From the NCBI GenBank assembly GCA_035943635.1, contig DASZBX010000137.1:1-64000 (forward strand): DNA of 64,000 nt. The letters are read 5' to 3'. Origin of the DNA: DASZBX01 sp035943635. GTDB lineage: Bacteria; Actinomycetota; Actinomycetes; Streptomycetales; Catenulisporaceae. The notes under the pieces are model-generated. The model ran no database searches. It was not told where the DNA came from and was given only the letters and a program-made list of their open reading frames with translations. The position numbers and the translations under genes are program-made. Below are positions 1 to 8,091 of this stretch, one piece after another. Numbering within the stretch: position 1 is the first letter of the stretch; each line of letters begins with the position of its first letter.

Positions 1-1488
1 GGTTTCCAGGTACTTCGGCTCGCTGCCGGTGGCGTCGGCCTCGTAGTTGTCGGTGTACGGCAGCGCGAGCGCCGCGGACGCCGGGCTGGTCGCGGTGCCC
101 TTGCCCTGGCCGGTGGTGGTGGTCAGGGTGTAGATGTACCCGGGCTGGGCCGTCAGCGAGTAGGAACCGTTGGACGGGGTGATGTCCTGGGTGTGGATCA
201 GCGAGGTGCTGGGGTTGGGCGAGTTCACGTCGGTGGCCCACACGTGCACGGTGCCGGTGGACAGGCCGCCGGAGACGTTCACGTTCACGGTCTGCGCCGC
301 GCCGGCGGTGGTGGTCTCGACGATCGTGGAGTAGTCGGTGTTGTTCGTGGACTTCAGGGTCACGTACGAACCGTTGGACTCGCTGCCGCCGAGGTAGCCG
401 GAGCCGGTGTTGAGGAACTTCCAGCCGGGTTGGGTGAACTGGGTGACCTGCGCGGTGGCCCAGGTCGCCTCGCCGATGGTGTACTGGCCGGACCACGGCT
501 GGCTCGCCGTCATCATGCCGACGGTCGCATAGGGGAGGTTGGGCGTGATCGCGGCGATCAGCGGCCAGTTGATGTAGGCCGTCATCTGCGCGTCGGTGTA
601 GCCGCGGGTGATCGAGCGGATCAGTGCGGGGGCGCCGGAGTTCTCGTCCTGCGATCCGTTCTCACTGGCCCACAGAGGCTTTCCGGTGTTCTCAGCGGTC
701 GAATTCCCGGGACAGCTGTCCGCGCTGCCGCCGTCGCCGCCGCAGGGGTAGTGGGTGCCGATGATCTGGACCGCGTTGGCGAACGCCGAGTTGCTGGCGA
801 TGTCGTTGGCCACCGACCAGTCGGAGTCGGCGCCGACGATCTGGACCGCGGAATAGCCGTCATTGTTCAGTGCGGTGCGCAGTTGCTCGTACCAGCTGAT
901 GTTGTACCCGCGCTCGTTCCAGCCGCCGAGGTAGTTGATCGTCAGTCCGTCGGCCTTGGCGCAGCCGAGCCAGGAGACGAGGTAGTTGATCATGTCGGTG
1001 GACCAGAAGTTGCCGCCGCCGATCCAGCCCGGGGCGGCCCAGGCCAGGCCGTAGAGCTTGATGTTGGGGTTGCGGGCCTTGGCCTGCTCCATCAGCCAGA
1101 ACTCGTAGCCGGTGTTGCACTGGACGTTGCCCGAGGTGTGCTCGATCGAGGGCTCGGCGCCGTCGGTGGAGTTGGCGTCGCCGCCGATCTCGACCTTGAG
1201 GATCTGCTCGCTGGCGCCGTAGTCCGGCTTGAACAGGTAGTCCAGGATCTGGCTCTGCTGGGCGGCCGGGTAGTCGATCAGCAGGCGGGAGTTGCCGCCG
1301 CCGCCGGAGATCGCGCCGATGCCGTCGAAGGTGCGGCCGGCACTGGTGCCGTTGGCCGCGATGGTGGTGGTGACCAACGTGGCGGCCTGCGCCGGCATCG
1401 CGCTGAGCGTGTAGAGCACGGAGCCGAGGAGGGCGAGGATGGCGAGGGTGGACTTATGCCACAGTCTTCGCCGGGGAACCGAAGCCAT
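1..1488 (-). CDS. Secreted glycosyl hydrolase family 59 (galactosylceramidase-like), 3' end outside window
   Basis: The first 496 codons are present and the frame runs off the left edge. Residues 1-36 are a signal peptide (Arg-rich start, hydrophobic core, cleavage after AQA). A (beta/alpha)8 domain follows, with a GH59-like opening (FDGIGAISGGGGNSRLL). Candidate acid/base is E192 in GGWNERG and candidate nucleophile is E276 in LWASENGS, matching the WNE and LW(S/A)SE motifs of GALC. A beta-sandwich region follows. ATG 1488 is preceded by AGGAA at good spacing. By family it would release galactose from galactosylceramide-like or beta-galactoside substrates outside the cell. The true substrate is unknown. 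GH59 is uncommon in bacteria but does occur in actinomycetes. Confidence 0.85.
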   Translation of the reverse strand, partial: MASVPRRRLWHKSTLAILALLGSVLYTLSAMPAQAATLVTTTIAANGTSAGRTFDGIGAISGGGGNSRLLIDYPAAQQSQILDYLFKPDYGASEQILKVEIGGDANSTDGAEPSIEHTSGNVQCNTGYEFWLMEQAKARNPNIKLYGLAWAAPGWIGGGNFWSTDMINYLVSWLGCAKADGLTINYLGGWNERGYNISWYEQLRTALNNDGYSAVQIVGADSDWSVANDIASNSAFANAVQIIGTHYPCGGDGGSADSCPGNSTAENTGKPLWASENGSQDENSGAPALIRSITRGYTDAQMTAYINWPLIAAITPNLPYATVGMMTASQPWSGQYTIGEATWATAQVTQFTQPGWKFLNTGSGYLGGSESNGSYVTLKSTNNTDYSTIVETTTAGAAQTVNVNVSGGLSTGTVHVWATDVNSPNPSTSLIHTQDITPSNGSYSLTAQPGYIYTLTTTTGQGKGTATSPASAALALPYTDNYEADATGSEPKYLET

Positions 1489-1634
1489 TGCTGGGTGTTT
1501 CCTTTGCGTTGCGGGCTGCTCAGCCCGGCTGTCGGCGAGGGGGGCCGGCAGGGCGGGCGGGCGCGAGCCCGGGGGTCGGATAATGTTTACAACTGTGGAG
1601 TATTGAGGCACCGAATGACATCGTTGTCAATGGT

Positions 1635-1650
1635 CACCTTCATGATGGTG
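1635..1650. promoter_or_regulatory. Palindromic candidate operator upstream of GH59 gene
   Basis: CACCTTCATGATGGTG is palindromic at 14 of 16 positions. It lies about 147 bp upstream of the GH59 start, in the A/T-rich stretch where its promoter should be. A repressor of LacI, GntR or TetR type would fit, but the cognate regulator is not in the window. Confidence 0.35.
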
Positions 1651-2205
1651 TGGTAAAAGAACCGACTCTGCCGACGTCGTCGGCCGGACGGGCGGCCGAA
1701 AAAAAAGATCGGCCCGGATTTCCGGCGCGGGTGCGGGATTTCCGCCGGATGGCTCGCCGCCGGGACGGTCACGTTCGGATCCGAACGGCCCGACATCGTG
1801 ATCTTGCGGGCTAACACCAGCTATATGCGCTGTTCACTGGCCTTTATTGCAGAGAGGGTCGGTGCAGTTCGTCGCGTGCCACGGGGCGTCTCTGTGCTGA
1901 GGCTCTTCGCTTGAGGCCGGTGACATCCGGATTGCAGCGTCGGGCGCGTCCCGGCGCCATATCCCACTGATTGTTTTGCGCGCGCCGCGGCTCCGGAAGG
2001 TCGGCTCGGGCCGACAAAGCCGCGCCAAGCCCGATGATTTCCGCTAGATGTGGGTTGCGCAGTCGAAGAATGTTCAATCTTGATCGGTTCGGCGGTCCCG
2101 GCGCCGGTCACGGCATGTTTCAGCTTCGAGGAAGACTCCGGACTTCGTGGTCCTTGATGTGCCCTGGGCCGGTTCAGTCGGCGCTGCCCTTCATCGCATG
2201 GAAAT

Positions 2206-2219
2206 GTGACCCATGTCAC
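2206..2219. promoter_or_regulatory. Inverted repeat GTGAC-N4-GTCAC upstream of sigma factor
   Basis: A perfect 5-bp inverted repeat, GTGACCCATGTCAC, sits 71 bp upstream of the GTG start at 2290, where a promoter is expected. It may be the binding site of a dimeric regulator controlling the sigma gene. Confidence 0.3.
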
Positions 2220-2289
2220 TTCAGAAGCCTGACACAGGTGCCCGAGTCGCGGCGTTTGAAAGACACCACAGCGACAAGGAAGGGCCACA

Positions 2290-2790
2290 GTGGGGACGAT
2301 CACGCAGGATTTCGAGGAGTTCGCGACCGCGCGAAGTCCGCATTTGTTCCGCACGGCCTGCATGCTGACCGGGGACCACCACCTGGCCGAGGACCTCGTG
2401 CAGGAGACGCTCGGCAAGCTCTACCAGTCCTGGCGGCGCGTCGCCCGGATCCAGTCGCAGGCGGCGTACGCCAACGCGGCGCTCGTCCGCACCTACCTGT
2501 CGCACCGGCGCTTGCGGCGCAACGGCGAACGGCCCAGCGAGTGGCTTGCCGAGCGGGTCGCCCCGAGCCCCGACACCGACCTGCGCCTGGCACTGCTCGA
2601 CAGCCTCACCCTTCTCCCGCCCAAGGAACGGGCAGTTCTCGTCCTGCGCTACTGGGAGGACTGGTCCGTGGAAGAGACGGCCAACGGCCTGGGCATCTCG
2701 GCCAACGCGGTGCGCTCGCAGTCTCACCGCGCCGTCCAGCGGCTGCGCGCCGTCCTGGGCGACCAGATCTTCGACCTGGCCGGTCAATGA
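2290..2790 (+). CDS. SigE-family (short ECF-like) RNA polymerase sigma factor
   Basis: This 166-residue sigma factor belongs to the short actinobacterial SigE/SACE group. Region 2 spans about residues 5-75 (RTACMLTGDHHLAEDLVQET, then the LYQSW segment). Region 4 spans about 100-155, with LPPKERAVLVLRYWEDWSVEETA and a helix-turn-helix (LGISANAVRSQSHRAVQRL). The GTG start is chosen because AAGGAAGG precedes it. The next gene starts 52 bp downstream on the same strand and encodes a single-pass membrane protein, an arrangement typical of sigma/anti-sigma-like pairs. Targets cannot be inferred from the sequence. Confidence 0.9.
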   Translation: MGTITQDFEEFATARSPHLFRTACMLTGDHHLAEDLVQETLGKLYQSWRRVARIQSQAAYANAALVRTYLSHRRLRRNGERPSEWLAERVAPSPDTDLRLALLDSLTLLPPKERAVLVLRYWEDWSVEETANGLGISANAVRSQSHRAVQRLRAVLGDQIFDLAGQ

Positions 2791-2842
2791 CCACACGTCG
2801 AATCCCTCGCAGCCCGCAGCCACGCACCAGAAAGGCAGACTC

Positions 2843-4174
2843 ATGACACCCGATGACCAGGCCGGCGACCACGACGGATCCGGTGGGCTGTTCCCGCGCA
2901 CCCTGAAGTCGGCCGGGGACGTGTTCCCCGCGCCCTCGGCAGACCTCGTACATCGCGCAATGGCCCGTGGCCGACACCTCAAGCGCGTCAAGACCGTGCA
3001 GCTGACCGCTGCGACGTTGTCCGTGGCCCTCGTCACCGCCGGCGCCGTGGCGTTCGGCACGCACACTGTCGGCGCCACGACCGGCCACACGAGCTCTCCC
3101 GTCACAGCCGCAGCCACCCCTACCGTCATGGCCACGGACTCTGACAGCATGGCCCGCTGGGCCGTCACGGCCCTGGAACACCTCCTGCCGGCGAGCGGCA
3201 AAGTCAGCGACCTGGCAGGGAACGGGTTCACCTCCCACACCGGACAGCCCCTGGGCGACTCGCGACTGCAGAGCGGTACGGGCCCTGCCGGACGTTTCGA
3301 CGTCTCCTTCCTCTACACCAGCGCATACGGCTCCATGCACATGAGCCTGGGCACGAGGGAGATCAGCCCCGCCTATCTCCCGGCCACACTGGCGTGCCCA
3401 CCGGCCGGCCTCGCCCCGCGAGACACCTGCGTTCTCGAGCACACGGGGAACGGCGGCACGGTCATCGTCCACCACGCCTTCAACCAGTCGACCAACACCG
3501 CGCCTCCGGACTGGCCCACCCTCGACAACTGGACGGCGACGCTGGTCCTGCCCAACGGCTTCGCCCTGGACCTGGGCGAATTCGATGACACCACCCCGGC
3601 GAACGCGACGAATCCCAGGACCCCGGCGCTGTCGGCCGAACTACTCGCCGCGATACTGACCAACCCGGTCTGGCAACAGGCTGAGATCGGCATCGCCGCG
3701 CCCGTGAACATTCCTCAGGCACCCCTCGCCTCGTTCATGGAACAGATGACGCCCTTGAAGTCGAGCGATCCGGGGTTCAGCAGTATCGACATGGGCACGT
3801 GGAACGCCGGACTCTACTACGACGGCACCAGCACCACGGCCGTCCAAGAATTCGAAACCCCCGCGGCGACGACGCAAGCCCGGGCGGACCTGAACTGCGC
3901 CTACCTGGAGAGCAAGGCCGAAGTCAGCAGTTGCACCTCCACAACCCTGCCGGACGGCACCGAAATCCTCACCACACTCGGCCCCTTGGCTCCGGGCAGC
4001 ACCCTGAGTTCGCCGACCGTGTACGCACTGCACCGCGACGGCAGCGAGGAGGCGGCCCGCGAATACAACGCCGGCGCCGCAAGCGGACAGGGCGATCCCA
4101 CCGCCAACCCGGCGCTGACCACCCGGCAGCTCCAGACACTCGCCCTTCAATTCCAGGATCCCGCCACGCGGTGA
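2843..4174 (+). CDS. Single-pass membrane protein of unknown function, partner of the sigma factor
   Basis: The protein has 443 residues: a cytoplasmic N-terminus of about 50 residues, one transmembrane helix at about 52-74 (TAATLSVALVTAGAVAFG), then about 370 residues outside, rich in Thr, Ala and Pro near the membrane. The ATG at 2843 follows an AAAGG site. It is probably co-transcribed with the sigma gene. The N-terminal segment could bind the sigma factor, but I see no zinc-binding anti-sigma motif (HxxxCxxC). The anti-sigma role is therefore inference from position only. It converges with the ATP-grasp gene, leaving 10 bp between stops. Confidence 0.75.
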   Translation: MTPDDQAGDHDGSGGLFPRTLKSAGDVFPAPSADLVHRAMARGRHLKRVKTVQLTAATLSVALVTAGAVAFGTHTVGATTGHTSSPVTAAATPTVMATDSDSMARWAVTALEHLLPASGKVSDLAGNGFTSHTGQPLGDSRLQSGTGPAGRFDVSFLYTSAYGSMHMSLGTREISPAYLPATLACPPAGLAPRDTCVLEHTGNGGTVIVHHAFNQSTNTAPPDWPTLDNWTATLVLPNGFALDLGEFDDTTPANATNPRTPALSAELLAAILTNPVWQQAEIGIAAPVNIPQAPLASFMEQMTPLKSSDPGFSSIDMGTWNAGLYYDGTSTTAVQEFETPAATTQARADLNCAYLESKAEVSSCTSTTLPDGTEILTTLGPLAPGSTLSSPTVYALHRDGSEEAAREYNAGAASGQGDPTANPALTTRQLQTLALQFQDPATR

Positions 4175-4184
4175 CAGCCTCCGG

Positions 4185-5102
4185 TCACCCGCGCTGCCCG
4201 GACACCGCAGGCACAGCCGCACCACGCAACCTGGCCTCGAACATCCGGAAGACCGACTCCATGGTGGCCAGTTGATCGTGCGCCGGGACCGGGAACCACC
4301 CCGGCACGTCGTTGATCTCCAGCAGCCGGTATCCGTCCGGGGTGTCCAGGAAATCCAGGCCGGCCACGGTGATCCGGCACAGGTGAGCCGCCGCCAGCGC
4401 CATCTCGGCGAGCTCCGGCGGAGCCTGGATCACCTCGGCGTCCGCGCCGAGCGCGACGTTGGCTCTCCAGTGCTCGCCGCCGGCCGGGATCCGCCGGAAC
4501 GCGAGCGGCACCTCGTCGCCCACCACGGTGACCCGGATGTCACCGCCCGGATGCTCGAGGTAGGGCTGGCAGGCCAGCACCTCGTACCGCGCCAGCAGCC
4601 GCTCGACCACCTGCGCGTCCCGGTCCAGGTCGAAGACCCGTTCGACGTCCTTCCCGCCCCAGGTGAACGTGGGCTTGAGCACGATGCGGCCCCACTCGGC
4701 GACGGCGCCGGCCACCTCCTGGCGAGTGCGGCAGGTGCGGGTCGGCACGACCGGAAACCCGGCCTCGGCCAGCCGCTGGAGCGTGACCAGCTTGAACTCG
4801 TTCGCCAGATAGACCTCCGGCGGATCGATGACCGTGAGGCCCGGGATCGCGCCCAGCAGGTGCAGCAGCTCGTAGTCGGCCTCGACGAGTCCCGGCCGCA
4901 GCTCGGGCCGGGCCAGCACGAGATCGAACCGGTCATGGGCCGATTCCCCGAGCACGCTCACCTGCGCGCCGGACGAGGACAGCCGCAGACCGACGTCCTG
5001 CAACGTGAACAGGGTCATCTCATGGCCCTGGTCACAGCCGAACCGGTACAACGCGTTCGACTCGTATTCCCCGGCCTCCCAGGCGAGGAGTCCTATCCGC
5101 AT
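4185..5102 (-). CDS. RimK-like ATP-grasp ligase
   Basis: This 305-residue protein has the layout of RimK-type carboxylate-amine ligases. A pre-ATP-grasp domain spans about 1-100. The ATP-grasp domain has the nucleotide-binding strand RIVLKPTFTWGGKDV and a metal-binding end (GYRLLEINDVPGWFPV). Such enzymes activate a carboxylate as acyl phosphate and join it to an amine, forming peptide or isopeptide bonds. ATG 5102 is preceded by GGGAGA. It lies 19 bp downstream of the PGM1-like ligase on the same strand, so the two are very likely one operon. I infer a role as second ligase in a small peptide pathway; substrates are unknown. Confidence 0.85.
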   Translation of the reverse strand: MRIGLLAWEAGEYESNALYRFGCDQGHEMTLFTLQDVGLRLSSSGAQVSVLGESAHDRFDLVLARPELRPGLVEADYELLHLLGAIPGLTVIDPPEVYLANEFKLVTLQRLAEAGFPVVPTRTCRTRQEVAGAVAEWGRIVLKPTFTWGGKDVERVFDLDRDAQVVERLLARYEVLACQPYLEHPGGDIRVTVVGDEVPLAFRRIPAGGEHWRANVALGADAEVIQAPPELAEMALAAAHLCRITVAGLDFLDTPDGYRLLEINDVPGWFPVPAHDQLATMESVFRMFEARLRGAAVPAVSGQRG

Positions 5103-5121
5103 CGCACCGTCTCCCGTTCGC

Positions 5122-6462
5122 TCACAGCTCGTCCAGGACTTTTCTCAGCTGTTCCTCGGCGCGGGACGTCTCATCCCACCCGCGGCCGACCACCACGTAT
5201 TCCACTGTGCCGGTCTCCTCGGTGGTGTCGTTGTAGATGATCACGCCGTGGTCCGATCCCCGCGTGAACAGCAGCCCACGCTCGTTCAGGGCCTTCACCA
5301 GGACGTCGCACGCGGGCGCGGGCACGTCGATGTGCGAGGCGAGGACGTGATGATCGAGGTAGTCCTGGCCCAGCAGCCGTCGTCCGATGGTGTCGATGCC
5401 GGTCGTGCCGCCGACCCGGCCGTTGAACTCGTTGAACAGCAACTCGCCCGACGTGGTGACGATCGCGTCGATGTTCATCGGCCCGTAGTAGCCGAGCTGT
5501 TGGGCGACGATCGCGACCTGCTGCATATACGCGCCCAGATGCGCGTGCAGCCTGTGCGTGAGGTCCTGCGGCGGGTAGACGCTGCCCTTCCACGTCTCGG
5601 CCATGCGCAGGTCACTGTAGCTCATCAGCGTCGGCGCACCGGTTCGCGGCACGGACACGTCCGCGGACAGCTCGCGGACAGACTCGTGGTAGACCTCGAT
5701 GACACTGTGCGCGGGACCGGCGCCGGGCGGCAGGTCCGGCACCTCGGTGAGGCCGAACGGCCCGAGCGCCGAGCCCACCGCCGCGCGGTCCGTCGCGGCC
5801 AGGCGGACCACGTAATGGGCGCCGGCTTCCTTGCCTCCCTCGACCGTGGTCAGCAGGATGTTGCCGTCTCCGCCGGCGTTCACGTCCTGCTTGATGATGA
5901 CGGCCCCGGTTCGGGCGAGCAGTTCGGACACGCCGTCGACGAGCTCGGGCCCGCGGTCCACCACCCGCCCCTCGGCGATCGGGATGCCGCAGGCCGTCGC
6001 CATCGACCGGAAGACCGACTTGGAGTTGACGAGCTCCGCGGTCCCCTGCGCGAACCGCTCGGACTCCTGCGCGCCGATGCCGAGCAGGCGCTCCCAGGCG
6101 GCGATGTCCCGGTCGTGGATGTAGCACTCCAGCCGCCACGGGTCCGCGGCGCCGGGGCTTGCGGCGATGAGGCCGCGCAGAACCTCGGCCAGTTCGGGCC
6201 GCTCGCCGGGGTACCAGCCCTCGCCCGGCAGGTCGCGCAGGCAGAGCACAGTGGGGGGCTGCGCGAGGCCGAGCAGGTCGGCCGCGTACGACAGCCACGC
6301 GGCACTGATCCGGCCCGGGAGGATCGCTATGTCGCCCTCGTCCATGGACCACAGCATCCGGTTGGCGAGGAAGCGGTAGGAGTCCTTCGCGTCGTCCGGG
6401 ACGTCGTCCCGCCGGGCCGCCATCGCGCGGCTGGTCGAATTGGCGAATATCAGCTTGGGCAC
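5122..6462 (-). CDS. PGM1-like peptide ligase (pre-ATP-grasp plus ATP-grasp)
   Basis: This 446-residue protein resembles PGM1, the ATP-grasp ligase that joins a non-proteinogenic amino acid to a peptide in pheganomycin biosynthesis. An N-terminal pre-ATP-grasp domain (about 1-150) precedes an ATP-grasp core with AVIIKQDVNAGGDGN, then YYGPMNIDAIVTTSG and the metal-binding ELLFNEFNGRVGGTTG, and a C-terminal extension. The GTG start at 6462 has GGGAGGG 5 bp upstream; an in-frame upstream extension to 6651 lacks a ribosome site. It diverges from the dioxygenase operon across 269 bp. I infer an amino acid or peptide ligation step. No clear precursor peptide gene was found beside it. Confidence 0.75.
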   Translation of the reverse strand: MPKLIFANSTSRAMAARRDDVPDDAKDSYRFLANRMLWSMDEGDIAILPGRISAAWLSYAADLLGLAQPPTVLCLRDLPGEGWYPGERPELAEVLRGLIAASPGAADPWRLECYIHDRDIAAWERLLGIGAQESERFAQGTAELVNSKSVFRSMATACGIPIAEGRVVDRGPELVDGVSELLARTGAVIIKQDVNAGGDGNILLTTVEGGKEAGAHYVVRLAATDRAAVGSALGPFGLTEVPDLPPGAGPAHSVIEVYHESVRELSADVSVPRTGAPTLMSYSDLRMAETWKGSVYPPQDLTHRLHAHLGAYMQQVAIVAQQLGYYGPMNIDAIVTTSGELLFNEFNGRVGGTTGIDTIGRRLLGQDYLDHHVLASHIDVPAPACDVLVKALNERGLLFTRGSDHGVIIYNDTTEETGTVEYVVVGRGWDETSRAEEQLRKVLDEL

Positions 6463-6731
6463 GGTCGCCCTCCCGGTTCGGCGTGGCGCCCCGGAACGGG
6501 GACGTGACCACGTGGGCACGGCGGTCCCGGGCGGGATTCCTCCGCAGTCCTGTGGCGAGTGGGTATCACGTGTCCATCGTTCGGCGTCCGGGGGGATCCG
6601 TCCACTTCCACGTTGCCCTGCCGAAGCCGGCCCGGCGCTCCAAGAAGGCATTTCAGAAGAAGTGCCGGCCGGCCGCCGCTGCGATGGTGCACATCACAGG
6701 ATCCTTGTTGTCCGGTCATTTGGAGAGATTG

Positions 6732-7649
6732 GTGGAGGCCATGAAATTCGAGTCCGCGATTTCCGACATCATGGATGTCAGAGCCGAGTACATCCGCGAC
6801 CGGTGGGCGTTCCTCGACGGTGCGCGAATGCTCTCGCTGCTCGGCTCGCTGGGCGCGACGGACGAGGACCTCGAGCGGCTGAAGCTGGTGAGCGACGGGC
6901 TGGAATCGGATCCCACCCTGCCGTTCCGCAAGACCAGGAACGGGCGGATCTGTCTGGAGCCGCGGTCGCGGCGCGGGTACCGGCTGGAAGCGCAGCCGTT
7001 CGTGCTCTCCCGCGAGGAGGACTTCGTCCGGCACGACTCGGAGACGTTGCGCATATTCGACGAGGTGCAGAACGACCTGCAACTGAACACCGCGGTGCAG
7101 GCGATGCTCGCCTTCAAGCTCCTGGTCATCGACGGCATCGGCATAGCCCGCCGACCCCGGCTGGACTACGGGCGCGCCGAGTGGATCTGTACTCTGTTTA
7201 GTATCAGGACCCTCACGACCCCGGGCCTGCTGGGCGAACCGGCGTTGGAGGGCGTGCACTCCGACGGGGTCGATCACACGATGACCACGTTCCTGTCCTG
7301 CGGGAACATGAGCGCCGACAGTGCGGAGACGTTCCTGCACGGCATGAAGGAGGTCAACGGCAACCGGTGGCACGCGGCGGATCCGGAACTGGTCAGGGCC
7401 AGGGTTCAGCACCGCGATTTCCTGGACACGCTGCTGATCATCGACCACGAATACAAGCACAGTGTTTCGCCGGTCTACCCGGTCGACGACACGCAGCCGG
7501 CCGTCCGGGATATGCTCATCTTCTTCACCCGGAAGCCCGCGCAGGAGGGTCACGTCTCCTTCCGCTACGACTCGGTCGTCCCGCACCAGACGCTGCCCAT
7601 GTCGTTCGACGTGCCCGCGGCCCTGCCCGAATTCGCCCTCGCGGACTGA
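6732..7649 (+). CDS. 2-oxoglutarate/Fe(II)-dependent dioxygenase, PF10014 type
   Basis: A protein of about 305 residues with the PF10014 (isoleucine-4-hydroxylase/BsmA) pattern. The first two iron ligands appear in EGVHSDGVDHTM and the distal histidine in LLIIDHEYKHSVSPV; the C-terminal RDMLIFFTRKP is also typical. Family members hydroxylate free aliphatic amino acids. GTG 6732 is preferred because GGAGAG lies 6 bp upstream; ATG 6741 has GGAGG only 2 bp away, and ATG 6684 lacks a site. It begins the plus-strand arm of the ligase locus. I infer that it makes a hydroxylated amino acid for ligation. Confidence 0.8.
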   Translation: MEAMKFESAISDIMDVRAEYIRDRWAFLDGARMLSLLGSLGATDEDLERLKLVSDGLESDPTLPFRKTRNGRICLEPRSRRGYRLEAQPFVLSREEDFVRHDSETLRIFDEVQNDLQLNTAVQAMLAFKLLVIDGIGIARRPRLDYGRAEWICTLFSIRTLTTPGLLGEPALEGVHSDGVDHTMTTFLSCGNMSADSAETFLHGMKEVNGNRWHAADPELVRARVQHRDFLDTLLIIDHEYKHSVSPVYPVDDTQPAVRDMLIFFTRKPAQEGHVSFRYDSVVPHQTLPMSFDVPAALPEFALAD

Positions 7650-7662
7650 TCGGAGCGACATC

Positions 7663-8091
7663 GTGACGCAAGGGACTCCTTCCCCGAGTGAGACCGTCGA
7701 GCGCGTGTGGTACGAAGGCAGCTGCCACTGCGGCGGGGTGACGTTCTCCGTCTGCGCCAGCCGAAATCTGACCATCACGCTGTGCAACTGCGGGATCTGT
7801 TATAGGCACGGCCATCAGGAGCTGATGATCCCGGAGGAGCGGTTCAGGCTGCATCAGGGGCAGCAGTTCCTCAAGCCGTACCGGTTCGGCAACTGCATCG
7901 CGGACCACACCTTCTGCGCGGTCTGCGGCGTTCTGCCGTTCTACCGTCCCCGGTCGCACCCGACCGGTTTCTTCAGCGTCAACGCGCGCTGTCTCGACCT
8001 CGGTGCCGCGGAGCACATCGAGTTCGTGGAGTTCGACGGGCAGAACTGGGAGGCGAGCATCGCCGCCGGACAACACGTGCTGACGGAATAG
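7663..8091 (+). CDS. GFA-family (CENP-V fold) zinc protein
   Basis: This 142-residue protein has the GFA/CENP-V cysteine pattern: GSCHCGGVTF near residue 25, CNCGICYRHG in the middle and FCAVCGVLPFYRPR near 90. These cysteines bind zinc in family members such as glutathione-dependent formaldehyde-activating enzyme. The GTG start follows GGAG after a 13-bp gap from the dioxygenase stop, and the next gene begins directly after its TAG, so it is part of the operon. Its chemical role here is unknown. A carbon-sulfur lyase activity, as described for some GFA-fold enzymes, is one possibility. Confidence 0.75.
   Translation: MTQGTPSPSETVERVWYEGSCHCGGVTFSVCASRNLTITLCNCGICYRHGHQELMIPEERFRLHQGQQFLKPYRFGNCIADHTFCAVCGVLPFYRPRSHPTGFFSVNARCLDLGAAEHIEFVEFDGQNWEASIAAGQHVLTE

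Larger units (their letters stand above)
1489..2289. other. 800-bp intergenic region between GH59 gene and sigma-factor gene
   Basis: I see no convincing gene here. The open frames on both strands have poor codon structure and no ribosome binding sites. The left part is locally A/T-rich (around 1660-1720) and carries the GH59 promoter and a palindrome at 1635-1650. The right part carries the sigma-factor promoter region and an inverted repeat at 2206-2219. The long plus-strand frame 1971-2846 overlaps the real sigma gene in another frame and was not accepted. Confidence 0.5.

Noticed and set aside
193..1656. Long plus-strand frame antisense to the GH59 gene
   Set aside because: It is rich in Gly, Ala, Val, Arg and His, has no ribosome site and no recognisable motif, and mirrors the third-position GC bias of the true minus-strand gene.
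1971..2846. Plus-strand frame upstream of and over the sigma factor
   Set aside because: Overlaps the sigma gene in another frame, no motif, no ribosome site.
6463..6731. Search for a PGM2-like precursor peptide between the divergent ligase and dioxygenase genes
   Set aside because: Frames here are only extensions of the flanking genes or very short; none has a ribosome site plus repeat structure like a precursor.
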